Below, one piece after another: positions 49,642-58,432 of a stretch of DNA of 64,000 nt; positions within the stretch are counted from its first letter, which is position 1, and each line of letters opens with the position of its first letter. Source of the DNA: Halobacillus litoralis (GTDB taxonomy: Bacteria; Bacillota; Bacilli; Bacillales; Halobacillaceae); the NCBI RefSeq assembly GCF_020171725.1, contig NZ_JAIVAJ010000007.1, forward strand, positions 62,001 through 126,000. Reading direction: 5' to 3'. The notes below the pieces were generated by a model that did not search any database, was not told the DNA's origin, and saw only the letters and a program-made list of their open reading frames with translations. Made by a program: the position numbers and the translations under genes.

Positions 49642-51473
49642 TAGCGAGGTAAGCGGACGGTCACTTTCGTCCCTTCCCCTTTTTTACTTTTATATGAGAT
49701 CGTTCCGCTCAGGTCGCCTACAATTTTCTTAGTAACCATAACGCCGAGGCCGGTTCCCTTCTCCTTGGTCGTAAAGAAAGGTTCACCGATTTTTGATAAT
49801 TCCTGTGCACTCAGACCCGGTCCATTGTCGCTAACGGAAAGCGTTAGCTCCTGGCTTGAAAGTTCTGCTACGATCGAGACGATTCCACCGTGTTCGACCG
49901 CATCAATTCCGTTCTTCACCAGGTTGATTAAAATTTGATTCAGACGCTTCGGTTCTGTGTTGATGGTGTCATTCAGGCTTTTCGGGTTGTAAATCAATTG
50001 GACGTTCTTCTCATCTGCTTCCGGTTGAAGGAGACGGGTCACGTAGTTGACAACACTTCCTGGTTCTACCTCCTCTTTCTGTAAAGAGGCTTTAGGTTTA
50101 GACAACATCATGAAATCTTGCACAATGGCTTCGATTCGGTTCACTTCGTCTAGAATAATATTTTGGTAATGGTCACGCAGTTCTGGATTAGCCGCTCCAA
50201 TCTGTAGGAATCCTTTAATAGCCGTCAACGGATTCTTAATTTCATGAGCAATTCCCGCAGACATCTGCGTAATGGTGGAAAGCTGCTGAGACTTCTCCTT
50301 AAGTCGAGCCATCTCATTCTTCTCTGTCACATCTTCGTGGATGCCGATCACATAGGTCGTCCCGTGGTTCTGCACGGGGAACCCTTTGGTCAGCATACAC
50401 TTTTCATCACCATTCGGAGGTTTGAGTCGGTATTCAACCTGATGTTTCTTGGAGCGCATTAATGCTAACCCAGCCTTTACCCGTTTCACGTCTTCTGGAT
50501 GAACAACCTTCAACACACTCTCAGGATCAGACAATGCCTCTCTTCTCGACATACCAAATAGACTTTGGAAGGCCGGGCTCAAGTAATGAATCTGACTGAA
50601 GTTTTCATCAGAAATCCAAAAGACATCCTTCATGTTGTTCGCAAGTATAGCAAACCTTTCCTCTGATTCCTTCAAAGCCTGAAGCTGTTGTTTATGACTC
50701 GAAACATCTTGAAGAAAGATGAGTAGTCCACTTTCAGAAGGATGAACGGTCACTTCAACTGTTATTTGACGATCGCTTAAGAATCCTTCAAATTCGACGC
50801 TCTCCTGTTTTTCCATCGCCCTCAAGTAGTGCTGAAAAAAATCATAGTACTCTTCAATTGAATAGAGATCCCATAATTTACTTCGATGGCTCTCTTTAAA
50901 CGTTAAGCCTGTAAGCTCTTCCATCTTTTCATTCGCATACATGATGTCCCATTCATGACTGATGATGGCTACTCCTACAGGAAATCGATTTAGCAGATTT
51001 TGCACGTCGACACGCTCCGAAAAGCTTTTTTCCTTTAAATAAGACATCGAGCTCTGTTTAAAAGGTGATTCCTTCAAAGGTTGTCCGCTTTCAGTCTCTG
51101 TCTGTTGCCGCTGTACCGGCTCTTCACCAATGACATTTTTAACTGTCAAAGCAATTTGGCCATTTGTAAGGTGGATCAGCTGACACTGCATATTCCACTC
51201 AGAAATATGGACTGCCTTTTCTTTTAACCCTTCGGTCATCAGTCGATGCATCAGTTGCTGCAGTCTTTGCTGCGCTGACTGAGGCAAAAGAAGCATCCAC
51301 TTCGACAGGGGCAGCTCTGTTTGATCTATACGAAGAAATCCTTGCATTTCCTGATTGATGCTGACCGTTTGGTTACGCAGGTCAAGTAAACATGCAGGTG
51401 TTGCATTCATGCTAAGAACTTCCAAAATCTCATTGCTGTGAACTTGGTCAGAATACCTTTCTCTAATCACCAA
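49641..51473 (-). CDS. Orphan PAS-domain sensor histidine kinase
   Basis: This 610-residue cytosolic kinase has three PAS-like regions (about 10-110, 155-260, 265-385), a HisKA dimerisation segment GIAHEIKNPLTAIKGFLQI with the phosphorylated histidine, and the HATPase boxes NLVKNGIDA (N), DNGPGL (G1) and GTGLGVMVTKKI (G2). No membrane helix is present. The H-box and arrangement resemble B. subtilis KinA/KinE-type kinases that feed the sporulation phosphorelay. There is no response regulator gene nearby, which fits an orphan kinase of that group. Confidence 0.9.
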   Translation of the reverse strand: MVIRERYSDQVHSNEILEVLSMNATPACLLDLRNQTVSINQEMQGFLRIDQTELPLSKWMLLLPQSAQQRLQQLMHRLMTEGLKEKAVHISEWNMQCQLIHLTNGQIALTVKNVIGEEPVQRQQTETESGQPLKESPFKQSSMSYLKEKSFSERVDVQNLLNRFPVGVAIISHEWDIMYANEKMEELTGLTFKESHRSKLWDLYSIEEYYDFFQHYLRAMEKQESVEFEGFLSDRQITVEVTVHPSESGLLIFLQDVSSHKQQLQALKESEERFAILANNMKDVFWISDENFSQIHYLSPAFQSLFGMSRREALSDPESVLKVVHPEDVKRVKAGLALMRSKKHQVEYRLKPPNGDEKCMLTKGFPVQNHGTTYVIGIHEDVTEKNEMARLKEKSQQLSTITQMSAGIAHEIKNPLTAIKGFLQIGAANPELRDHYQNIILDEVNRIEAIVQDFMMLSKPKASLQKEEVEPGSVVNYVTRLLQPEADEKNVQLIYNPKSLNDTINTEPKRLNQILINLVKNGIDAVEHGGIVSIVAELSSQELTLSVSDNGPGLSAQELSKIGEPFFTTKEKGTGLGVMVTKKIVGDLSGTISYKSKKGEGTKVTVRLPR

Positions 51474-51624
51474 TATTAAGACCTCTTTCCTTTACCGTTC
51501 ATTTTTTACAATGCTTTTTCATTATAACGTAGAATAGGAAATTTTTGAATATTTACATTGGAATTATTAACGGCTTGTTTACAACAATATACGCGTCGAC
51601 TTTCTATAATATGACTTTTTTCTA

Positions 51625-52494
51625 TTACCCTTCGATGCTTCTCCATAATGTAAGAGACGCGTAGCTCATATAAGGCGGCCACGCTCCGCTCCACTCTTCC
51701 ATCTGCTCGTAAGAAGGTTTCTTGTCCATGCCGAAATAAACTTTCAATGCGTTTTGAATGCCTATATCCGCTTTAGGGAATAAGTTTTCTCGTCCGAGTC
51801 CGAACATCAGCCAGTTCTCAGCTGTCCAAGGGCCGATGCCTCTGATTTTCACTAAGCGTTTCATCACTTCTTCGTCCGTTAAAGTCGATAAGTGCTCCAA
51901 GTCCAGCTCGCCTGCTGCGATTTGACGGGATGTGTCGATGACATACTCTGCTTTTCTTTGACTGAACTGCAGCTCCCTCAACTGATCATAGGAAAGATTT
52001 GCAACTTCTTCCGGTGTCGGATAAAACCAGACGCCATCCACTTCGCTTCCGAAATTGTGGACAAATCGCGTACTTAACGTATGAGCAAACTTCATGTTCA
52101 ACTGCTGATGAATGATCACTTTCATTAAGCAGTCATACAAATGAAAGTCTTTGACGATCGGCGTCCCTGGGTGCGCCTGAAAGAGTTCTTTTAGGTTGGT
52201 ATGCATAAAGTGTTCCTGGACGACTTCTAAGTCTTTGTCCCACTGAAATAGATTCTGGATATGTTGAAGCAGCGAAGCTTTTGCTTCTTCGCTTTCACTC
52301 GATACGTCGAAGGTCGGATTTGCCGTTGTGCCGGAACCTGTAACCCGGACTACATGCCTTTCATCACCTAACCGTACGGGGACATCCACCCACCGCTCTT
52401 CCCTGTTCAGCTTCGTCAGCGGATCGAACGCCCATCTCAATAATGTGTAATCAAAATCGTAAAAACTCTCTGCCGTAAACGTTTCCTTCCACAT
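51625..52494 (-). CDS. DNA-3-methyladenine glycosylase II (AlkA-like, HhH-GPD)
   Basis: This 289-residue base-excision enzyme has the helix-hairpin-helix LVKIRGIGPWTAENWLMFGLG and the catalytic aspartate in LFPKADIGIQNAL. An N-terminal AlkA-like domain (residues 1-110) is present. It removes alkylated purines from DNA. It resembles YfjP of B. subtilis more than the adaptive AlkA; no Ada gene is adjacent. Confidence 0.9.
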   Translation of the reverse strand: MWKETFTAESFYDFDYTLLRWAFDPLTKLNREERWVDVPVRLGDERHVVRVTGSGTTANPTFDVSSESEEAKASLLQHIQNLFQWDKDLEVVQEHFMHTNLKELFQAHPGTPIVKDFHLYDCLMKVIIHQQLNMKFAHTLSTRFVHNFGSEVDGVWFYPTPEEVANLSYDQLRELQFSQRKAEYVIDTSRQIAAGELDLEHLSTLTDEEVMKRLVKIRGIGPWTAENWLMFGLGRENLFPKADIGIQNALKVYFGMDKKPSYEQMEEWSGAWPPYMSYASLTLWRSIEG

Positions 52495-52660
52495 GCCAAA
52501 ACGTCCTTCCTACCACCAATATTTATCATACGCCTTTTCTATACATCTTCTTCATCGTTCGGGAAGTTCCTTCTTCCTGCATAAAAAATTGTGATTATTA
52601 TTTTCCCTGAATCCACCTTTTTATAACCTCTTTTGTTGAAAGGATGTACATCCAATATAA

Positions 52661-52690
52661 AAAACCGCTGTAAAAGATCACAGCGGTTTT
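52661..52690 (-). terminator. Terminator of pdaA
   Basis: AAAACCGCTGT pairs with ACAGCGGTTTT over an 8-base loop, about 28 bases beyond the pdaA stop, with a T-run on the minus strand. Confidence 0.85.
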
Positions 52691-52717
52691 CCAATCTTCC
52701 CTAAGGATAAGGACGTT

Positions 52718-53494
52718 CTACAGGGCCCATATAGGCGACGGGATATATTTTTTCACAACGAGGTCATTCAGCGTTCCAAATTGATACCCACGCTTACGAA
52801 GTTCATCGATCATTTGAGACAGAGCCTCTGCGTTATCTTGAGAAACGGAATGGAGGAGAACGACAGCACCGGGGTGAATCTGGTCCATGACGCTGTGGTA
52901 CGCATATTCCCATCCCTTCTGTTTATCCGTTTCCCAGTCTTTGAACGCCACGGACCAGAAGGCATGCGTATAGCCGAATTCTTTTGCCCATTCCATCGTC
53001 TGTTCATTGAACGTTCCTCTTGGAGGACGGACAAACGACATCGTTTCCTGCTTCGTCAGTTTTTGAACGGCTTCATCTACCCGGTCGAGCTCTTTTTTCA
53101 TTTCCTGCTTTGATACCTTTGTAAAATCGGGGTGACTCCAGGAGTGGTTCCCGATCAAGTGGCCTTCATCTGCCATTCGTTTCACTAAATCCGGTGCACT
53201 TTCAATGTAATGCCCAGTAATGAAGAATGCGGCCGGCACCTGCTTTTCTTTTAAGACGTCGAGCACTTGGCCCGTGTAGCCTTGCTCATACCCATTATCG
53301 AAAGTTAAATATACGGTCTTATCTCCTGAGTCGTCCACGTAAAACCCATCATACTGCTCAATCATCGGTCCGTACCTGCCAACATCCGGCACTTCTCCAT
53401 CTGTACTCTTCTTATAACCCCAGCCCTCTGCAGAAGCTGCTGCAGGTAAACAGATGGCCATGAGACATATAAAGATTGTTACACGTTTCAGCAT
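52718..53494 (-). CDS. pdaA: Delta-lactam-biosynthetic de-N-acetylase PdaA
   Basis: This 258-residue secreted polysaccharide deacetylase removes acetyl from MurNAc to make muramic-delta-lactam in spore cortex. A signal peptide (MLKRVTIFICLMAICLPAAASA) precedes the NodB domain. Motifs are TFDNGYEQG (motif 1, Asp-Asn as in PdaA), GNHSWSHPD (motif 2 metal histidines) and RPPRGTFNE (motif 3). The ATG at 53494 is chosen over one three codons upstream; its ribosome binding site is weak. Its presence supports a spore-forming host. Confidence 0.9.
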   Translation of the reverse strand: MLKRVTIFICLMAICLPAAASAEGWGYKKSTDGEVPDVGRYGPMIEQYDGFYVDDSGDKTVYLTFDNGYEQGYTGQVLDVLKEKQVPAAFFITGHYIESAPDLVKRMADEGHLIGNHSWSHPDFTKVSKQEMKKELDRVDEAVQKLTKQETMSFVRPPRGTFNEQTMEWAKEFGYTHAFWSVAFKDWETDKQKGWEYAYHSVMDQIHPGAVVLLHSVSQDNAEALSQMIDELRKRGYQFGTLNDLVVKKYIPSPIWAL

Positions 53495-53544
53495 ATCGAT
53501 CACTCACTTTTTTCTTAGTATGTGTGAGTGAAGAATGCTCATAA

Positions 53545-53578
53545 TAAAAAAAGGGTGGAAATGTTATCCACCCTTCTC
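53545..53578 (-). terminator. Terminator of the NhaC-type gene
   Basis: GGGTGG pairs with CCACCC across a 9-base loop, followed on the minus strand by a seven-T tract, next to the stop codon of the transporter. Confidence 0.75.
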
Positions 53579-53579
53579 A

Positions 53580-54887
53580 TTATAGAAAAATTGAAGCAAC
53601 CCAGCCAAATACGAATAACGGGATGTTATAGTGCAGGAATGTCGGAACACATGTATCCCAAATGTGATTGTGGTTGCCGTCTGCATTAAGACCGGACGTC
53701 GGTCCGAGTGTACTATCAGAAGCCGGAGATCCTGCATCTCCTAAAGCTCCAGCTGTACCGACGAGCGCTGCAATCGCCATCGGAGAGTATCCCGCCGCTA
53801 AACAGATCGGGACGAACAAAGCAGCTAATATCGGTACGGTAGCGAACGAGGAACCGATTCCCATCGTGACAACGAGTCCTACCAATAATAAGACAAAGGA
53901 AATCAATGCCTTTTGACCTTCAAGCAGCGCGGAGCTCGCTTCGACAAGTGCGGATACCGATCCCGTCTCGGTCAATACGTTCGCAAGTCCGGAAGCCGTT
54001 AGAAGGACGAAAGCGATGAATCCCATCATGGCGATTCCATCGTTCACCACTTTGTCTCCTTTGCGATACGGAACAATGCGGAATACGAACATTAAGATCA
54101 GACCAGCGAGGGCCGCTAAAATCAAGTTGCCAAAGAAACCTTGGATGACCAGCGTGACAACAATCGCGATGATCGTCAGGAAGTGCTTGAATGAAAATCG
54201 CTCTGCCTCAGGTTTCACGATGTCATCCAACACGTTCTCCTGTACAGATTCCTTCGGTTCACGAGGCTTCCTGTACGTAATGAACACAGCAATCAGCAAC
54301 CCTAGAATCATGCCTGAACCAGGGATCAACAGTGATCCAGCGATGGAGAAGACATCAAGGCTTACTCCCTGCTCTTCCAAAGAATCCTGAATCGTTTGGT
54401 GGAAAATCAAACCGAATCCAGCCGGAATCATCACGTACGGTGCTTTCAAACCGAACGTCAGAGCCGCGGCAACAGCACGACGGTCCAGTTTCATACGATC
54501 AAACACGTGCAGCAACGGTGGAATAAGAATAGGAATAAAAGCAATGTGAACGGGTACGACGTTTTGCGAAAGCGACGCAATTCCCGCAATCACAAGGACT
54601 AGTAATGTCTTCATATCTTTCAGTACATCAAGCAGGAAATTCACTAAAATCGACGTAATGCCGGAATACGTAATCGTGACGGCAAACGCTCCTAATAATA
54701 TATAGCTTAATGCCACATTTGCCTGACCGCCCATACCGTTAATCAACAGTTCTAATGAACCGGTCAGCGTTTCGCCGTTCATTAAGCCGGCAGTGAGTCC
54801 AGCAGCAAGAATGGCAATGATGACGTTCACTCGAAGCAGACTTAAAATCGTCATCACAAGGACAGATACAACAACCGCCCAAGCCAT
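53580..54887 (-). CDS. Na+/H+ antiporter NhaC-family protein (YuiF-like)
   Basis: This 435-residue protein has about 11 membrane helices and the ion-transporter motif GTAGALGDAGSPASDSTLGPTSGLNADGNHNHIWDT (in pieces), together with LSQNVVPVHIAFIPIL. It belongs to the NhaC/YuiF branch, where members exchange sodium for protons or carry amino acids; the substrate is open. In a halophile, sodium export is plausible. ATG 54887 follows AGAGGAGA by seven bases, and is preferred over an upstream in-frame start. Confidence 0.85.
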   Translation of the reverse strand: MAWAVVVSVLVMTILSLLRVNVIIAILAAGLTAGLMNGETLTGSLELLINGMGGQANVALSYILLGAFAVTITYSGITSILVNFLLDVLKDMKTLLVLVIAGIASLSQNVVPVHIAFIPILIPPLLHVFDRMKLDRRAVAAALTFGLKAPYVMIPAGFGLIFHQTIQDSLEEQGVSLDVFSIAGSLLIPGSGMILGLLIAVFITYRKPREPKESVQENVLDDIVKPEAERFSFKHFLTIIAIVVTLVIQGFFGNLILAALAGLILMFVFRIVPYRKGDKVVNDGIAMMGFIAFVLLTASGLANVLTETGSVSALVEASSALLEGQKALISFVLLLVGLVVTMGIGSSFATVPILAALFVPICLAAGYSPMAIAALVGTAGALGDAGSPASDSTLGPTSGLNADGNHNHIWDTCVPTFLHYNIPLFVFGWVASIFL

Positions 54888-54991
54888 AAGGCATTCTCCT
54901 CTCTTTTCATCAATCATTTATCTCGTTAACGATTTACCATGATAAAGCAGGTGTTGAAAAAAATCAACCCTCAGAAAAAGAGAGTCAATTT

Positions 54992-55168
54992 TCACACAAC
55001 GTTGACATAGACGAGAATCAGCACAAGCACTGAAAAAGATCCGATCAACAATTGCCCGATATGTTTCGGAACAGCCCGCCCTGCTGCCATTCGAACAAAT
55101 GACATGATCAAGGTCAGCATAAAAACAAATCCGACAATGGGAGAAATCAGGTAGAGTACCGTATCCAT
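54992..55168 (-). CDS. 58-residue membrane protein
   Basis: This frame starts at ATG 55168, which follows GAGGTGACCGG. The product (MDTVLYLISPIVGFVFMLTL at the start) has two hydrophobic segments joined by a short basic loop (FVRMAAGRAVPKHIG). It lies 21 bases after the SE1561-like gene in the same direction, so they form a small operon. Unknown function. Confidence 0.65.
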   Translation of the reverse strand: MDTVLYLISPIVGFVFMLTLIMSFVRMAAGRAVPKHIGQLLIGSFSVLVLILVYVNVV

Positions 55169-55189
55169 CCGGTCACCTCTTTTGCTGGA

Positions 55190-55336
55190 TTACATTTTGT
55201 TTTCCAAATCTTCAAGCATAGAAATGAGGCGATCAATATCCTCTACGGATGTTTCTTCCGGATCAAGCGCTTCGATGCGGTCTACAAATTCAGATAGGCG
55301 CACTTTCAGATCCTGAAGCTTTTCCTGTTGTTGCAT
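55190..55336 (-). CDS. SE1561-family small acidic protein
   Basis: This 48-residue protein starts at ATG 55336, with AAAGGGG upstream. It is a predicted helical pair, reading LQDLKVRLSEFVDRI, then TSVEDIDRLISMLEDLE, which I recognise as the SE1561 family of Firmicutes, whose function is unknown. It is the first gene of a two-gene microprotein operon. Confidence 0.75.
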   Translation of the reverse strand: MQQQEKLQDLKVRLSEFVDRIEALDPEETSVEDIDRLISMLEDLENKM

Positions 55337-55458
55337 GATGACATACCCCTTTTCGTTAAAATTAACTAGCCTAATGATAATATAACTGACTGGAGTTGTC
55401 TAATGGAGGCTGAAGATGTCAAACATGCTATAATACAGGGACGTAAGGAGGTTTGCAT

Positions 55459-56322
55459 ATGGAGTGGATGTCACCTGTTTTGAACTGGTTGGAAAAAGAA
55501 GAGTTCTCTGCTCTGCGATTACTGCTTTATGGTGCTCTGTTATTTGTCATGGTCTTGCTATCCAGAAAGCTGATCGGATCCTTCTTCAAACGGACCGATT
55601 TTATTGAAGAACGAAAAGAACGCACATTAGAATCAATGCTGAACTCAATCATCAGCTATACGGCCGTGATTGCTTTCATCTTAATCTTAATCAATCAATT
55701 CACAGACATTAATAGACTCTTGGCTGGTGCCGGTGTCATCGGGGTCATCATCGGCTTCGGGGCACAGAACCTGATTAAGGATTTCTTCGCCGGATTGTTC
55801 CTTCTTTATGAAAAGCAGTTACATAAAGGGGACTTCATCACGCTGAACAACACGTTCCACGGAACCGTTGAAGATATCGGTCTCCGTTTTCTGAAGCTGC
55901 GTGAGTGGAGCGGACGTCTTCTGACGATCAGCAACGGACAAATTACGACGATTGAGAATTATAACTTCGAATTCATGCGTGTAATTGAAAAAGTCACAAC
56001 GAACTTCAGACAGGACCCAAGAGAAGTCCATGAAGCGTTGGAGGCTGCCTGTAAGAGGCTCAATGAAGAGTGTAGCGAGTATTTGAAGAAGGATTTGAAG
56101 GACGAGCCGATTGAACCGTTTCAGGTCTATGGCATGACGTCCTTGAACGATCAATATAGAGGGTATCAATACACCGTCACAGGAGTCGTTCATGACCTCG
56201 TTTATTGGACGGCAGCAAAAGAAACGCGCCGGATCATCGCCGAGACGATGTATGATTACAACATCGCGATGGCGGAGCAGCGCGTCGAACTGAACGATTA
56301 CTCGGCTTCTAAAGAAGAGTAA
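55459..56322 (+). CDS. MscS-family mechanosensitive ion channel, short type
   Basis: This 287-residue protein has three membrane helices and the MscS pore and beta domain: LLAGAGVIGVIIGFGAQNLIKDFFAGLF and the following YEKQLHKGDFI. Together with the channel at 14331, the genome has at least two MscS-type valves, fitting a cell living at variable salinity. It looks like the YkuT branch. ATG 55459 lies seven bases after AAGGAGG; an extended -10 (TGCTATAAT at about 55424) lies just upstream. Confidence 0.92.
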   Translation: MEWMSPVLNWLEKEEFSALRLLLYGALLFVMVLLSRKLIGSFFKRTDFIEERKERTLESMLNSIISYTAVIAFILILINQFTDINRLLAGAGVIGVIIGFGAQNLIKDFFAGLFLLYEKQLHKGDFITLNNTFHGTVEDIGLRFLKLREWSGRLLTISNGQITTIENYNFEFMRVIEKVTTNFRQDPREVHEALEAACKRLNEECSEYLKKDLKDEPIEPFQVYGMTSLNDQYRGYQYTVTGVVHDLVYWTAAKETRRIIAETMYDYNIAMAEQRVELNDYSASKEE

Positions 56323-56326
56323 TCTC

Positions 56327-57133
56327 CTATTTTAATTCAAAGGAAAAGCTGACGTGATCCTGGACAGGAATCCATGCTCCGATTCCTTGTCTTGTTACGT
56401 TTTTGACAGATAGCATTTTCTTCGATCCCTTCAGCTTGATGTACACATCACCGAAGGCGACCTCCCCTTTTTCATTGACAGCAGGAGCGTAAGCATGCAG
56501 ACGGCCGATTTTATTCATGGGAACAGCATACGTATTGTTCTGCTTCGTTCCCTTCCCAATCACGGTGTTAAAGGAAAGAGGCAGTTTCGTGTTCTGCTGG
56601 GCTTCCAGTAGAATCAGCTTCATCATTTGATCGCTGTGACTGATTCTGGACGTAAGACCGCCCTTCACTTCCCTCTCCTCTTTTTGTACATAGCTGATTT
56701 TCTCTGTCAGCTCTCCACCTTGGTTATTAATTTCATTCGTATTGATCTCCTGGTATTCCCAGTTCACATTCGTCTCTTTAGACTCATAAGCCAGCGGCCA
56801 GCGACCGAGAAAAATTTCCGCGCGGTAACCAAAGGCTAACGGGGAAGGCTTTAACGACGTTTCGTTCAGCATCTCGATAAGCTGCGGATTCGTAATACGG
56901 ACATCCGATTCTTCCATCAACTCTTTCGTAATCTCTTCAGATTCAAGCAGCTCCTGATCGTCTGTTGAATTCGGATACGTGTTGTCCTTGGAAATATTCA
57001 AAACATGATTCGGGATGGCATTTTTTTCAGTTGGTTCTTTATCCTCAGCCGAAGTGGACATCACGTTCACAACGGTTAGAAACACAATGAAAGGAATGAG
57101 AACAAGCCATTTTCTATTCAAAGCTTTAACCAC
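56327..57133 (-). CDS. YfkD-family exported protein
   Basis: This 268-residue precursor has an N-terminal signal segment (LVLIPFIVFLTVVNVMSTSA) and a mature region with NISKDNTYPN, SSLKPSPLAFGYRAEIFLGRWPLAYES-type segments (LAFGYRAEIFLGRWPLAYES) and GIGAWIPVQDHVSFSF. These match B. subtilis YfkD, an exported protein of unknown function. The assignment rests on these segments. It is convergent with the mscS gene, with four bases between the stops. Confidence 0.78.
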   Translation of the reverse strand: MVKALNRKWLVLIPFIVFLTVVNVMSTSAEDKEPTEKNAIPNHVLNISKDNTYPNSTDDQELLESEEITKELMEESDVRITNPQLIEMLNETSLKPSPLAFGYRAEIFLGRWPLAYESKETNVNWEYQEINTNEINNQGGELTEKISYVQKEEREVKGGLTSRISHSDQMMKLILLEAQQNTKLPLSFNTVIGKGTKQNNTYAVPMNKIGRLHAYAPAVNEKGEVAFGDVYIKLKGSKKMLSVKNVTRQGIGAWIPVQDHVSFSFELK

Positions 57134-57177
57134 CTTTCTTTTTACTTATCATGTGAAAAGTGGTCAGCCTCTATACC

Positions 57178-57795
57178 TTAAGAAATCATTTTGTCCATAA
57201 CGTGCTTCGCTTTCGGATCGAAAAATTGAATGGCTGGACCAATGGCAACAAGGATGATCACCGTACCAAGTCCTATTGGACCGCCCAGGAAGAAAGCAAT
57301 CACCAAAGCAAAGGCTTCGGTCAGCGTCTTCGCGATCTGCAGATTCAATCCAAAACGCTTCTGCAGGGCGACCATAAACCCATCAACCGGATTCAGAGAG
57401 AACTTCGGCTGCAAATAGAGCGAAACGCCAAAGGCAATGATGATGATCCCTGATAGCAACGTCATAAGCTGACTAAGAAAAGCATCGACAGCAAACGTAT
57501 CAAATACGCGCAGCATCCAGAAATCAATGACCTGTCCCAGCACAAGAATCGTAACGACAGCTAACAGATCCGGCTTCTCTTTCGCAATCCAGGCGTTCGT
57601 GACGATCAACACCGCACCGACAATCATGACCCAGTTCCCTACCGTGAGCCCAACAGATTCCGTCAGTCCGACATTCATCGCGTCCCAAGCGCCAGCCCCT
57701 AAATCAGCCTTGATCGTTAATGTAATTCCAAGCGCTATGATGATTAGTCCTAATATAAAGAACAATGACTTAATGGCTACTTTCTTCATCTCCAT
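57178..57795 (-). CDS. YczE/YitT-like membrane protein
   Basis: This 205-residue protein has five or six membrane helices and segments LTIKADLGAGAWDAMNVGL and LYLQPKFSLNPVDGFMVAL, characteristic of the YczE/YyaS family that shares a fold with YitT. It lacks the C-terminal DUF2179 domain seen in the protein at 48188. GAGGGTAGGG precedes the ATG. Function unknown, presumably a transporter. Confidence 0.82.
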   Translation of the reverse strand: MEMKKVAIKSLFFILGLIIIALGITLTIKADLGAGAWDAMNVGLTESVGLTVGNWVMIVGAVLIVTNAWIAKEKPDLLAVVTILVLGQVIDFWMLRVFDTFAVDAFLSQLMTLLSGIIIIAFGVSLYLQPKFSLNPVDGFMVALQKRFGLNLQIAKTLTEAFALVIAFFLGGPIGLGTVIILVAIGPAIQFFDPKAKHVMDKMIS

Positions 57796-57854
57796 CCCTA
57801 CCCTCTTATTTAAAAACGCATGTAAATCAAATTCTTCTTATCATAAACCATAAA

Positions 57855-57895
57855 AAAAGAGCTGTACATCCTTATTTTGGACGTACGCTCTTTTC
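57855..57895 (-). terminator. Terminator of the OsmC gene
   Basis: AAAAGAGC, ACGTCC-like arms (with one mismatched pair) and GCTCTTTT form a long stem-loop followed by a T-run on the minus strand, four bases past the stop codon. Confidence 0.85.
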
Positions 57896-57898
57896 ATT

Positions 57899-58291
57899 TT
57901 ACTTGCTAAGCTCGATACACTCAAGCGTTTCTTCCACTTCTATACTACCTTTAACAGATTGTACCATGGAGCAATTCTTACTGGAAATTTCAAGGTTTTT
58001 GATAAGCTTATCCTGGTTCAAACGATAGCCTTTGATGACAAAGTGCAGGTTGACTTTCTCAATACGATTCGCCTCGTCCGGGTTTCGTTTGATGTCGGCA
58101 GTTACTTTAATATCTTCATATTCGATACGCTGCTTATCGAGAATCTTACGAAATACTCCGATGCTGCATCCTGCAATGGAGGCAATCATCAATTGAAAGG
58201 GGCGGAAACCGTACGTCTCATCGCCGGAAATATTCATCTGCCCATACTCAAATGAAGTGCGGACACCGTTCTCTTTAATATAAAAATCCAT
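57899..58291 (-). CDS. OsmC-family peroxiredoxin-like protein
   Basis: This 130-residue protein has the two OsmC cysteines, in IAGCSIGVF and SKNCSMVQSVKG, which reduce organic hydroperoxides in the OsmC/Ohr superfamily. The N-terminal FRPFQLMIAS is typical of the general OsmC branch, not Ohr. ATG 58291 is chosen because AAAGGAGTG precedes it. It stands alone. Confidence 0.9.
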   Translation of the reverse strand: MDFYIKENGVRTSFEYGQMNISGDETYGFRPFQLMIASIAGCSIGVFRKILDKQRIEYEDIKVTADIKRNPDEANRIEKVNLHFVIKGYRLNQDKLIKNLEISSKNCSMVQSVKGSIEVEETLECIELSK

Positions 58292-58432
58292 TGTCAATCA
58301 CTCCTTTAGTCATTGATGCGCCTTTATTCATATAATAACCGTTTTGAACAGGGAAATAACCTTAATCGAAAAAGAAACAGTTGCCCGGTGGGATCTGGTT
58401 CGTTTACGATTAGTGAGTAAGGAGGAAGCCTG

